A model generated the notes under the pieces. That model was given only the letters and a program-made list of their open reading frames with translations, was not told where the DNA came from and did not search any database. From assembly GCF_013391475.1 (NCBI RefSeq), contig NZ_JACBAZ010000002.1, positions 612,706 through 676,705 of the forward strand: a DNA stretch of 64,000 nucleotides. Reading direction: 5' to 3'. The DNA comes from Oceaniferula marina. GTDB taxonomy: Bacteria; Verrucomicrobiota; Verrucomicrobiia; Verrucomicrobiales; Akkermansiaceae. Positions 18,001 to 25,379 of the stretch are shown piece after piece. The first letter of the stretch is position 1. Each line of letters begins with the position of its first letter. Both the position numbers and the translations under genes were made by a program.

Positions 18001-18522
18001 CTTTTGGATGATCTGGATATCAGTGACAAGCGCAACCGCTATTCCTTTGCCGGCATGATTCGCCACGTCGAACATAAGGTGACGCGCAATGGCAAACCCT
18101 TTGGAGTGCTCTACATCGAGGACTTTACCGGAGTGAGTGAAGCGGTGTGCTGGGGGGAAAGTTATTCCCCGGCGAAAGAAGCGGATTTACTCAATCCGGG
18201 AACAGCTATCCAATTCAAGGCCAACGTTTCGGTGGATGAACGCACCGAAACCCGGAGGCTGACCGCCTCCCAAATCAAGGGACTCAAGGTGAAGGCTCCC
18301 AGTAAAAGTGGCCCCTTACAGATCGGACTGTGGACCGCGCGGCATGGGGAAAAGGACCTCATTGCAATTAGGACGATTCTCGCCCAGCATCCGGGGAAGT
18401 CACCGGTGGAGCTGCATATGCAAAGTGGCACCGGCAAACGTGCGACCATCCTCTGCGGTGACCACCTCCAAGTAAAAAAGTGCGAGTCCCTTAACCAGGC
18501 ACTCGCACCATGGATGGATTGA
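15019..18522 (+). CDS. dnaE: DNA polymerase III alpha subunit
   Basis: Predicted 1167 aa, usual size for DnaE1. It is the replicative polymerase. An N-terminal PHP domain opens with FVHLHVHTEYSTLDSSVRI; the polymerase core has the catalytic acidic motif PPDVDIDFCQSRR (about 415) and GRGSAAGSLVAY; the tandem helix-hairpin-helix and the OB fold (YSFAGMIRHVEHKVTRNG) are near the C terminus. The TTG at 14980 would add 13 residues; the ATG at 15019 starts right at the PHP domain. The last codons (18480-18508) also form a terminator hairpin for the convergent gene. Confidence 0.97.
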   Translation: MSDSFVHLHVHTEYSTLDSSVRIKDLCAKAAEMGMSSVAMTDHGNLYGAVEFYQGAHGAGIKPILGCEIYLAPGSLHHKKEVPGRNNSSHLTLLAKNTTGWENLVKLISVGHLEGPYLGEPRVDREQLAKHAEGLICLSGCVNGAVNEWLLAGKDDEARAEALALRDMFGQEDFYLELNDHSLEQNQMLNAKLKRLSEELGIKMVATNDVHFLNKEDAEAHDVLICIGEGRLLLDENRKRYPEDHYFKSPEQMRALFADFPGACDATLEIAEKCHVELVLDPTSSEKYPQFDSPDGSPREEYFRKVCFDGMAMRYPDETLKALADHQKVSVEEMQKVLDDRLDYEIGTINQLGFASYFLITADFIQWGRDHDIPVGPGRGSAAGSLVAYTMGITDICPMRFGLLFERFLNPERVSPPDVDIDFCQSRRPEVIEYVRQKYGERSVSHIITYGTLGAKSVIRDVARVMGIGFGEASELAKMIETKPGVKLQSEFDEKEELRQTIENSSTWQELWDYALKLEGLNRNTGVHAAGVVIGDRPLDQHCALTRGNEGEVVTQADMNSITELGLLKMDFLGLKNMTVIQDAVNHIRKHTPDFDINTVALDDKPTLELLNRGETMGVFQLESGGMVETCRKYGIEKIEDIIDLLALYRPGAMQYIDQMIEVKEGKPAEYEHPLLEQICGDTYGVMIYQEQVQNAAKMLAGYTLGGADILRRAMGKKKPSEMDKQRKIFVAGAKETNDIEAPLANKIFDKIAGFAGYGFNKSHSACYGHISYWTAYLKANFPVEFMCGVLSNELKDTDKMGVFINECHRMDVEVLPPDLNRSQVRFAPEALPSGKMAIRYGLAAIKNVGEAAMTSAVADREEKGEFETLDDFSNRLDSKSVNKRILENLVKAGALDWTGETRAGMFGRIELVVASASSAQRDRAQGQVSLFDTMDFASAAPVSDSGSQSSEIPEWSKDERLKTEKELLGYYTSGHPLDKFRGVIDSDRFKRLGLLDDLDISDKRNRYSFAGMIRHVEHKVTRNGKPFGVLYIEDFTGVSEAVCWGESYSPAKEADLLNPGTAIQFKANVSVDERTETRRLTASQIKGLKVKAPSKSGPLQIGLWTARHGEKDLIAIRTILAQHPGKSPVELHMQSGTGKRATILCGDHLQVKKCESLNQALAPWMD
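18474..18508 (-). terminator. Terminator for the convergent PEP-CTERM gene, inside the dnaE coding end
   Basis: GTGCGAGT (18480-18487) pairs with ACTCGCAC (18501-18508). On the minus strand the stem is followed by a run of T (complement of A 18474-18479), so it would end transcripts of the gene at 18542-19381. It sits wholly in the last codons of dnaE. Confidence 0.75.
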
Positions 18523-18541
18523 TATGTGATGCAGGTTCGCT

Positions 18542-19381
18542 TTACGCCTTCCGCCGACGGAACATCAGGAGGATGCCAAGTGCGCTTAGCATAGCCGTCC
18601 CAGGTTCAGGTAGAGGGTTGGGCCCGGGGTCATCCGGTAGCAAGCCTCGTTCTGGTGAAAGGTGAAGCTCAATACCGTTGTCAGTCATATATTGCACGAT
18701 CTGGGCGTTATCAACTGCATCCACAGCAAACTGAAATTCGAATGCCATCGGGGTGGTTCGAGCTAGGCTCAAGGCTTCGGTGCTGATCCCGTTTTCCAGC
18801 AGGTAGTTCGAAGAGTCTTTGTATCCGACAATGTTGAATAGATCGTCAGCGTCGCCTGCGAGATCGGCTTCAAAGACACCATCACCGGACGAGTCTACGA
18901 TGACCAGTTTTTCACTGCCTGTGGCTCCTCCAAAGTCGAGTTTTAAGTCGCCGGGCTTGTGGTGGGTTTCATGGTGGGTTCGGTAGGAGTCAACGTCGGT
19001 TGCTGTGAGTCCAACAGTTGGATCGGTATTGGCAACCGGGTAGTTGTCTTTGTTGACGTTGCTTTGCCAAATCATGTTCTTGGCATACAGGGGGGCTTCA
19101 ACGTAGAGAAAGAAGAATTCTTCTCCTGGTTTTCCTCCCTCTAGCTCGGCGATGCCATAACGGATGGTTGTTGTATGGCTTTGACTGTCGAAGTCGCCAT
19201 AGATGCTCTCGTCCGCTTTGTGGCCATTGTACCAAGTGACCGTTTCCGTATTGGTGTAGCCGCTTTCGCCGCTATAGATTCCGTCGAGATCGACGCTCAA
19301 GGCAATTCCGTAGGATGTTGCCATACTGGTAAGCATGACCGAAGCCGCTACGGCGTACTTCATGGGGGTGTTGGGGGGCAT
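18542..19381 (-). CDS. Secreted protein with PEP-CTERM sorting signal
   Basis: Predicted 279 aa. A signal peptide (about 7-25) and a C-terminal sorting tag: LPEPGTAMLSALGILLMFRRRKA, that is a PEP motif, a hydrophobic helix and a basic end. PEP-CTERM tags direct cleavage and surface or EPS-linked sorting by exosortase. The body (VTWYNGHKADES, FFFLYVEAPLYAKNMIW, DGVFEADLAGDADDLFN) has no domain I know. The ATG at 19381 has AAAGGA eight bases upstream, better than the internal Met 7. Its terminator lies in dnaE. Confidence 0.85.
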   Translation of the reverse strand: MPPNTPMKYAVAASVMLTSMATSYGIALSVDLDGIYSGESGYTNTETVTWYNGHKADESIYGDFDSQSHTTTIRYGIAELEGGKPGEEFFFLYVEAPLYAKNMIWQSNVNKDNYPVANTDPTVGLTATDVDSYRTHHETHHKPGDLKLDFGGATGSEKLVIVDSSGDGVFEADLAGDADDLFNIVGYKDSSNYLLENGISTEALSLARTTPMAFEFQFAVDAVDNAQIVQYMTDNGIELHLSPERGLLPDDPGPNPLPEPGTAMLSALGILLMFRRRKA

Positions 19382-19959
19382 TGGGGGTGTCCTTTCTAGT
19401 TGGGGGTTAAACCAGAGGACCTCAGCTGTATCTTTTTATGTCTGTTGTTCCGTTTTAAGTAAGTATTATTTGATCGCTGATACAGGGGGGGGTCATCCAG
19501 CATTCGAATGTATCATCATGTATTTCATGGGTATCGTAAAGATATTTTGCTTGAAGGGTGATTTTTTTTAAATGGAATACATGAATATCAGAAAAAATTA
19601 ATTATTTTCTCTGATGCGAAAAAATTACGATGAATCCTTGTTTTAAGGTGGTTAGAAGGTGTGGAGAGCTCGGCTCAATGCGCTTGTTGAGGTGGAGCTC
19701 AACGAAGAGTGTTCACGGAGTTGATTTTCGAGTTATACGTTTAATTAATCTTAAATGAATGGCATTCAGAGCTTTCTGGTTTGTGTCCTACCCGCTGGTA
19801 AATCGTTGATCGGCATTGTATTCGACATGCGTCAGGAAAGACGAGGCGACATCGCTACGTAGTGGACGGGGCTGGTAAGGTATACTCTGGATTCACAATG
19901 TGTGGATGTATGGAATTTGGGTGTGACGCATCTGCAATTGTTGGAATAAGAAAGTGTTA
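19382..19959. other. Long AT-rich intergenic region between divergent genes
   Basis: About 575 bases upstream of both the PEP-CTERM gene (minus) and the sulfatase (plus). Base composition is more AT-rich than the neighbours, above all 19550-19650 and 19730-19760. I find no coding frame, tRNA fold or clear inverted repeat. It likely holds both promoters. Confidence 0.4.
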
Positions 19960-21819
19960 ATGAAATTGGAACGAATGAAGAGAACATGGATTTTTAGTGG
20001 CTTGTTGCTGGCCTCTCCGCTAGCGGCAGAGGATCGGCCGAATTTTGTCTGGGTGATTTCGGAGGATAATTCGAAGCACCATATGAAGCTTTTTGATGAG
20101 ACGGGGGTTGAAACACCACATATCGAAGCGATGGCCAAAGATGGTGTTATTTTTGATGCCGTTTGTTCCAATGCTCCGGTGTGTTCGGTGGCCCGAAGCA
20201 CGCTGCTGACCGGGTGTTATGCACCGCGGATTGGTGCGCAATATCATCGCAAGCAGATGCCGGTTCCGATGCCCGATGGCTTGAAGCCATTTCCCGCTTA
20301 TCTGAAGCAGGCCGGTTATTTCACATCCAACAAGGGAAAAACCGATTATAATGTGTCGATTCCCTTTCGTTCGGTCTGGAGTGGTAAGAGCGATTGGAAA
20401 AAGCGGGCCAAGGGGCAGCCGTTTTTCTATCAGCTTTCGTCATTGGCACAATCGCATGAAAGTCGCGGACACTTCAATAAAGAGGCAATGCTGAAAACAC
20501 CACTGGCGGACCTTGTAAGCAAGGTCCAGATTCCCCCCTTGCATCCGGACACTCCATTGATGCGTTATAGCTATGCGTCGTATCAGGACAAAATTCAAAT
20601 CATTGACGGACAGGTGGGTGATTTGATTCAAAAGCTCAAGGATGACGGAGTCTATGATAACACGATCATCTTTTACTTTGGTGACCATGGCGGGATTCTT
20701 CCCCGGAGTAAGGGCTATGCTTACGAGACTGGTTTGAACGCGCCGCTGGTGATTCGTTTCCCTGATAAATGGAAACATTTAATTCCCTTTGCCAAGGGAT
20801 CGCGAACCAGCGTGCCAGTTAATTTTTACGACTTTGGCCCTTCTTTGCTGATGGCAGCAGGGATCGAACCGGATAAGCGCTTCGATGGTCAGCCGTTTCT
20901 TGGTAAGGGGGTGACTAAGGCATCATTGGAGGGGCGGCCCGCTTTTGGATATGCCGATCGCTTTGATGAAAAATACGATCTCGTCCGGACTTTGCGTCGG
21001 GGCAAGATGAAATATATGCGGAATTACCAGCCGTTCAATCAGGATGCCTTGCATAGTTTTTACCGGTATAAAGCATTGGCCTACCAAGATCTCAGGGAGA
21101 TGTATTATGCGGGGACCTTGAATAAGCAACAGGCTCTCTTTTTTAACAAGAAGGCACCTGAGGCACTCTATGATTTGGAAAAAGACCCGTATGAATTAAA
21201 CAACCTCGCAGCCGACCCCGCACACCGGGACACACTCCTGAAGATGCGTAAGGAGTTGGCCGGGCACGTCAAATCCAGTCATGACCTTAGTTTGTTTCCC
21301 GAGAGTGTGTTGATTGAGCATGCCTTTGCCAACCCGGTGGAGTATGGCAATCAACACGCAGCATTGATCGCGACCCTTGTGGATATTGCCGATTTACAAT
21401 TGCAGGAGTTTGCCTCGGTGAAGTCGGCTTTGTTAGCGGCTTTGAAGAATGAGCATCCCCTGAACCAATACTGGGCACTGATCACCGCGACATCTTTCGC
21501 TGCCCAGGGAGTAGAGGATGCCAAACTGACTGCCGCGGTTGAGGCTTTGCTCAAGAACAAGTCCGTGACACGTCTGAATCGAACCAGAGCGGGTGAGTAT
21601 TTCGCACACATCCATCAGATGGATCGGGCGGTTGAACTGATCACCGAAGCTGCCTATGCTAGCAAAAATAAAGTGGAGCTGAACCTGATTCTGAATTCGG
21701 CGGCGATGGTTTACGAAACGAGCGGACGAAAGAAGACATTTCAGCTTGATGCTTCCAAGTTGAATGCCAGTTCATCCTTGGTGAAGGAGCGCCTGAGCTA
21801 TTTGCGTCAGGCTGAGTGA
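19960..21819 (+). CDS. Secreted arylsulfatase-family (S1) sulfatase
   Basis: Predicted 619 aa with a signal peptide (MKRTWIFSGLLLASPLAA after a short basic start). The alkaline-phosphatase-fold sulfatase core has RPNFVWVISEDN (metal loop), the activation motif CSVARSTLLTG with Cys 75, and YFGDHGGILPRSKG. The usual sulfatase signature is C-x-P-x-R; here the third residue is Val, a variant I recall from planctomycete and verrucomicrobial sulfatases. Cys 75 would be converted to formylglycine. A C-terminal helical region follows the catalytic domain after ALYDLEKDPYELNNLA. Starts at 19954 (GTG) and 19975 (ATG) are alternatives. Confidence 0.88.
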   Translation: MKLERMKRTWIFSGLLLASPLAAEDRPNFVWVISEDNSKHHMKLFDETGVETPHIEAMAKDGVIFDAVCSNAPVCSVARSTLLTGCYAPRIGAQYHRKQMPVPMPDGLKPFPAYLKQAGYFTSNKGKTDYNVSIPFRSVWSGKSDWKKRAKGQPFFYQLSSLAQSHESRGHFNKEAMLKTPLADLVSKVQIPPLHPDTPLMRYSYASYQDKIQIIDGQVGDLIQKLKDDGVYDNTIIFYFGDHGGILPRSKGYAYETGLNAPLVIRFPDKWKHLIPFAKGSRTSVPVNFYDFGPSLLMAAGIEPDKRFDGQPFLGKGVTKASLEGRPAFGYADRFDEKYDLVRTLRRGKMKYMRNYQPFNQDALHSFYRYKALAYQDLREMYYAGTLNKQQALFFNKKAPEALYDLEKDPYELNNLAADPAHRDTLLKMRKELAGHVKSSHDLSLFPESVLIEHAFANPVEYGNQHAALIATLVDIADLQLQEFASVKSALLAALKNEHPLNQYWALITATSFAAQGVEDAKLTAAVEALLKNKSVTRLNRTRAGEYFAHIHQMDRAVELITEAAYASKNKVELNLILNSAAMVYETSGRKKTFQLDASKLNASSSLVKERLSYLRQAE

Positions 21820-21844
21820 TACTTCAAGTGAGGTCTTGGCTTAC

Positions 21845-21871
21845 CCGGTTGATCCGGTTGATCCGGTTGAT
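21845..21871. repeat. 9-bp tandem repeat, three units
   Basis: CCGGTTGAT is present three times head to tail with a partial fourth unit, 26 bases after the sulfatase stop codon. Its role is unknown; such short arrays expand by slippage. Confidence 0.85.
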
Positions 21872-21890
21872 TCGGCTTGGTGAAAAGGCA

Positions 21891-21926
21891 AAAAAAATCG
21901 CGGAACCATGGATACGGTTCCGCGAT
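21891..21926 (-). terminator. Rho-independent terminator for the small secreted protein
   Basis: ATCGCGGAACC pairs with GGTTCCGCGAT around an 8-base loop. An A run at 21891-21897 gives the T tail on the minus strand, so it serves the gene at 21955-22305. It may also stop the convergent sulfatase transcript. Confidence 0.88.
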
Positions 21927-21954
21927 GGTTTGGTTGGAAAAATGGCGTTTGTCC

Positions 21955-22305
21955 CTAGTTGATGCTCAAGGTGACGGTGGCGGTGCTGGCTCCCTTTGGT
22001 AGGTTTGGATAGACGTAGTAGGTTCCTGCGGGGAGCACGGTTCCGACAGCGCTTGGGTCATTTTTTTTGTAGAAGCGGGCAACGACCTGGCCGTCTTTCA
22101 TGATCCAAAAGCCGGCATTGTTGCCGCTGATGGCACTGATGCGCTTGTTGCCGCTGATTTTCAGTGGTGAGCATTCGAGTTTGGCCTGGCTTTGGGCACT
22201 GGTGCCTTTTGTTTGTTTACCACTTAGTGACGCCGCGTGGGCGGTGTGGAGTGAGAACAGGCAGACCAGAGTGAGGATGGCGAATTGGGCGAGTTTGGTT
22301 TTCAT
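21955..22305 (-). CDS. Small secreted protein of unknown function
   Basis: Predicted 116 aa. A clear signal peptide (MKTKLAQFAILTLVCLFSLHTAHA) is followed by a basic linker and a beta-rich domain (GFWIMKDGQVVARFYK, GTVLPAGTYYVYPNLPKG, ATVTLSIN). The last part looks like a small beta-sandwich, but I recognise no family. A terminator follows it directly and about 280 bases separate it from the next gene. Confidence 0.75.
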   Translation of the reverse strand: MKTKLAQFAILTLVCLFSLHTAHAASLSGKQTKGTSAQSQAKLECSPLKISGNKRISAISGNNAGFWIMKDGQVVARFYKKNDPSAVGTVLPAGTYYVYPNLPKGASTATVTLSIN

Positions 22306-22585
22306 ACTTGGGTGGGTTGGTTTGGTTTTTATTTTTTGTATTTGTTTGCCTTGGGATAGGATCCGAAAGGATTACTTCAGGCAATGCCTGTTTATGATAC
22401 CCTTTGTCAAGATTCATCACTGCGGGAGTCAGCGCGCGCCATGAAATGAGCAAAATATGCACAGTTGTGGTTGTGCAATCAGAGGAGATAAAGAGGAGTG
22501 AAAATCACCTCCTGTACATGCAAAAATAGATCTTTTCCTGTCTGGTAAATCTCTGTATGAATGGACCACTGAAAACTACACATCT

Positions 22586-23629
22586 ATGGAACTAGGAAAA
22601 CAATATCAATCAGAAGTCCAATCGGCTACCGAGACCCTGCTGAACACACTCAAAAATAATCCTGAAATATGGAGCATTCGCAAGGAGGCGACCCGCTTGC
22701 TGTTTGATAACGGGAGTTACCGAAAGGCGGCGGATTTGATCTGGACCGCACCTGAAATTCCGGCGATTGACCTGGATATTGCTTTTGCCGCGAGAGTGCT
22801 GTCCCGGGCCCAACCAAGGCGCGCCATTCGTCTGCTCCAGCATGTGATGGAAAAAGCCGTCGGGAATCCTGCCAAGCTACTGGCGATCGCGAATGCCTTG
22901 ATGCACTATGGGATGGTGATGCAAGCGGCTCGATTCTATGGAGCGGCAACCGCTTGTGACAAAGAACTAGCCAATGGTGACCTCGAGCATTTTTTGCTTT
23001 GGCTGGACGATTCTCACCGACTCTGGGGGGATTGGGAAAAAGATGATCAGCAAATGAACGAGTTGCCCTGGGTTCGTCGTGATCAGGCGAAGGACGAGAA
23101 CTACGAGAAATCGATGAAGGGTCTAACCACTCCGATCAAGGTGCCAGGGCTGGAGCGCTCCAGCGGAGAGCATTTACAGAATGAATATTACCGGCAGGTG
23201 CCAATCCGGGATGCTGACCCGAGCGCCCCTCCGGCGGTGACGGTTCCGTTGGATCAGATCGACCCCGATGATGCCATCATTGATGAAGAGCGCGGAGCTG
23301 CCGGAACATCCTGGGGTGAAGTGCCACAAAAAGATAACAAACAACCCCGGCCTATGGTGCGGCCCGAAAAGTCAGAGGTTGATATGACCTTGCCTCCTGC
23401 TCCAGGCGATTCGCCGGCATCTTCTCAGTCTGAGGCGCCAAAGAGGCCAGTGGCTCCGGGAAAGCCGGTGCCTTTGGCCCAGTCTGCAGATGAAGACCAA
23501 CCAGCCAAGCTGGCCACACCGGTCCAGGCAGTCACGCCGGTCGCGGATGATGGTGAGGCTCCCAAAGTGCCAAAGATCGTGGCGGAACAGGCCGATGAAG
23601 AACCGAAAAAGCCGAAGTTTTTATTCTAA
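22586..23629 (+). CDS. TPR-like helical protein with disordered Pro/acid-rich tail
   Basis: Predicted 347 aa, no signal peptide. Residues 1-150 form helical repeats typical of TPR proteins (NPEIWSIRKEATRLLFDNGSYRKAADLI; AFAARVLSRAQPRRAIRLLQHVMEKA; AIANALMHYGMVMQAARFYGAA). From about 195 to the end the composition is rich in Pro, Asp, Glu and Ala and looks disordered (PPAPGDSPASSQSEAPKRPV). It ends in a basic KKPKFLF. I recognise no named family. It may be a scaffold for protein contacts. A solo repeat end lies 14 bases after the stop. Confidence 0.72.
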   Translation: MELGKQYQSEVQSATETLLNTLKNNPEIWSIRKEATRLLFDNGSYRKAADLIWTAPEIPAIDLDIAFAARVLSRAQPRRAIRLLQHVMEKAVGNPAKLLAIANALMHYGMVMQAARFYGAATACDKELANGDLEHFLLWLDDSHRLWGDWEKDDQQMNELPWVRRDQAKDENYEKSMKGLTTPIKVPGLERSSGEHLQNEYYRQVPIRDADPSAPPAVTVPLDQIDPDDAIIDEERGAAGTSWGEVPQKDNKQPRPMVRPEKSEVDMTLPPAPGDSPASSQSEAPKRPVAPGKPVPLAQSADEDQPAKLATPVQAVTPVADDGEAPKVPKIVAEQADEEPKKPKFLF

Positions 23630-23642
23630 CGAATGATATTCT

Positions 23643-23664
23643 CCTGTTTTGCGGAGTGGTATTA
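23643..23664 (-). repeat. Solo end of repeat family A
   Basis: CTGTTTTGCGGAGTGGTATTA matches the outer end of the family A elements near 42.4, 43.9 and 61.4 kb. The other end and the body are not visible here, so it is a remnant or a chance short match. Confidence 0.55.
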
Positions 23665-23681
23665 GGCAGTGAATCGGGGGC

Positions 23682-25379
23682 CTAAAATCTGAAGATGTTG
23701 CCGCTGCGTTTTCCGAGAATGACAAAGGCTCCCATGATGGAGATGCCGAGGAAGACCATGGCCCAGACACCCAGGGCCGAGGCCAGTTCGTGACCGTTGC
23801 CCAAGGTGTTGAGCAGTGAGTAGATGGCTTTGGTGATCGGAAAATGTTCTGATTGCTGTGCCAGGATCAGACTGTCGGAAACTTCGAGCATGGCGAAGGC
23901 AAAGGCGAGGATGCCGCCGGCGATGAGGTTGGCCCCGATCAGTGGCAGGGCAATACGTCTGACAGTGCGAGAGGGACTGGCACCCATACTGCGTGCGGCT
24001 TCCTCCAGTGTCGGGTTGCTTTGTTGGAGCCCGGCGACAGCGGCGCGGACGACGTAGGGTAGTCGGCGCACGGCATAAGCGGCGATCAGCAGGAACATCG
24101 GGTTGTTTGCCTCGCCAACCAGCCAGTGCAGAGCTTCTCCTTTTTGGCTGACCGCGATGTAGCCGAAGGCGAGAACCAGACCGGGAACGGCCAGCGGCAG
24201 CATCATCAGGGCGTCGAGCAAGACCCGTCCGCGAATGGTGCTACGGACAATCACCCAGGCGATTGCGGTGCCCAGCAGGATGTCGAGCAGGGTGGATCCC
24301 GTGGCGTAGAGCAGGCTGTTTTTAATGGAAGGAACGACCAGCGGGTGCCCGAGAGCTTCGCTGTAGTGGGCGAGGGTCATGGACTCAGGTAGGATGCTAC
24401 CATACCAGTCGCCGGAGAGGGAGAGCAGCACGACGCCAATGTGCGGGACGCAGGCGATGCCGATGACACTGAGGAAAGCCAGGGAGACGGCGATGCCTTG
24501 CCCGATTGGTAAACGGCGTTCCCCGGTGTGGGTTTTGGGTCGGGGAGCTGAGCCCAGTCCAGAGCGTCCCAGGATCATTTTGGAAAAAGTAAACACCGCT
24601 GCGGAAACCAGTAGCATGATTCCGACCAAGGCGTAGGGCATCGGGTTGGTGTGCAGGTCCTTGATGCCGTCATAGATTTGAACCGAGGCCACACGGGTGT
24701 AGTCGAAAACCAGAGGAACCCCGAGTTCGGTGAACGACCAAATGAAAACGATGGCCGAGCCGGCAAAGACGCCGGGCATGCAAAGTGGCAGGGTGATTTT
24801 TCGGAGTCGCCGCCAGGGTGAGCAGCCGAGGTTCTGCGCGGCTTGTTCCATCGCCGGATCGAGATGTGACAGAGCCGCGGCAATGTTCATGTAGAGAATC
24901 GGGTAGAGGTGCAGGGCGTTCATGATGATCACCCCCCAGAGCCGCCCTTCACCGAGCCAATCCATCGGGGCGTAGGGGTTCATCAATCCGAGTTCGATCA
25001 GGCAGGCGTTGAGTGAACCACTCACACCGAGGATCTGTTTGATTCCGACGGCTCCGACAAAGGGAGGGAGGACCAGAGGGGCGAGGATCAGAATCGAGAG
25101 TAATTTTTTTCCTGGAAACACCCAGCGGTGGGTGGCCAGAGCGAGGGGAAAGGCAATCAGTAGGGCCGCCAAGGTGCTGCCGATGCCCATCAAAAATGAG
25201 TTCCACAATCCTTCCAGATAAACCGGATTGCGAAATACGCCGATCAGGTAGTCGAGGGTGAAACCTCCATCTTGGTTTCGGAACGCCACCGCGAGGGTCA
25301 TCCCTACCGGATAGAGGAAAAACACTCCGAACAGGGCGACGATGATCACGGTGATCAGACTGGCCACGGAGCGGTTCAC
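23682..25379 (-). CDS. Iron-type ABC transporter permease (fused double domain)
   Basis: Predicted 565 aa with about 12 membrane segments in two homologous halves, as in FbpB/SfuB permeases. Each half has an EAA loop: MEQAAQNLGCSPWRRLRKITLPLCMPG and LEEAARSMGASPSRTVRRIALPLIGAN, which contact the ATPase. It forms the membrane channel for Fe(III) or a similar substrate delivered by the binding protein encoded upstream. The GTG start overlaps the stop of that gene by four bases (GTGA), showing translational coupling. Thiamine or 2-aminoethylphosphonate transporters share this form and cannot be excluded. Confidence 0.88.
   Translation of the reverse strand: MNRSVASLITVIIVALFGVFFLYPVGMTLAVAFRNQDGGFTLDYLIGVFRNPVYLEGLWNSFLMGIGSTLAALLIAFPLALATHRWVFPGKKLLSILILAPLVLPPFVGAVGIKQILGVSGSLNACLIELGLMNPYAPMDWLGEGRLWGVIIMNALHLYPILYMNIAAALSHLDPAMEQAAQNLGCSPWRRLRKITLPLCMPGVFAGSAIVFIWSFTELGVPLVFDYTRVASVQIYDGIKDLHTNPMPYALVGIMLLVSAAVFTFSKMILGRSGLGSAPRPKTHTGERRLPIGQGIAVSLAFLSVIGIACVPHIGVVLLSLSGDWYGSILPESMTLAHYSEALGHPLVVPSIKNSLLYATGSTLLDILLGTAIAWVIVRSTIRGRVLLDALMMLPLAVPGLVLAFGYIAVSQKGEALHWLVGEANNPMFLLIAAYAVRRLPYVVRAAVAGLQQSNPTLEEAARSMGASPSRTVRRIALPLIGANLIAGGILAFAFAMLEVSDSLILAQQSEHFPITKAIYSLLNTLGNGHELASALGVWAMVFLGISIMGAFVILGKRSGNIFRF

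Noticed and set aside
19382-19959. A small RNA or tRNA in the long AT-rich gap
   Set aside because: No cloverleaf or strong hairpin with T run was found by eye.
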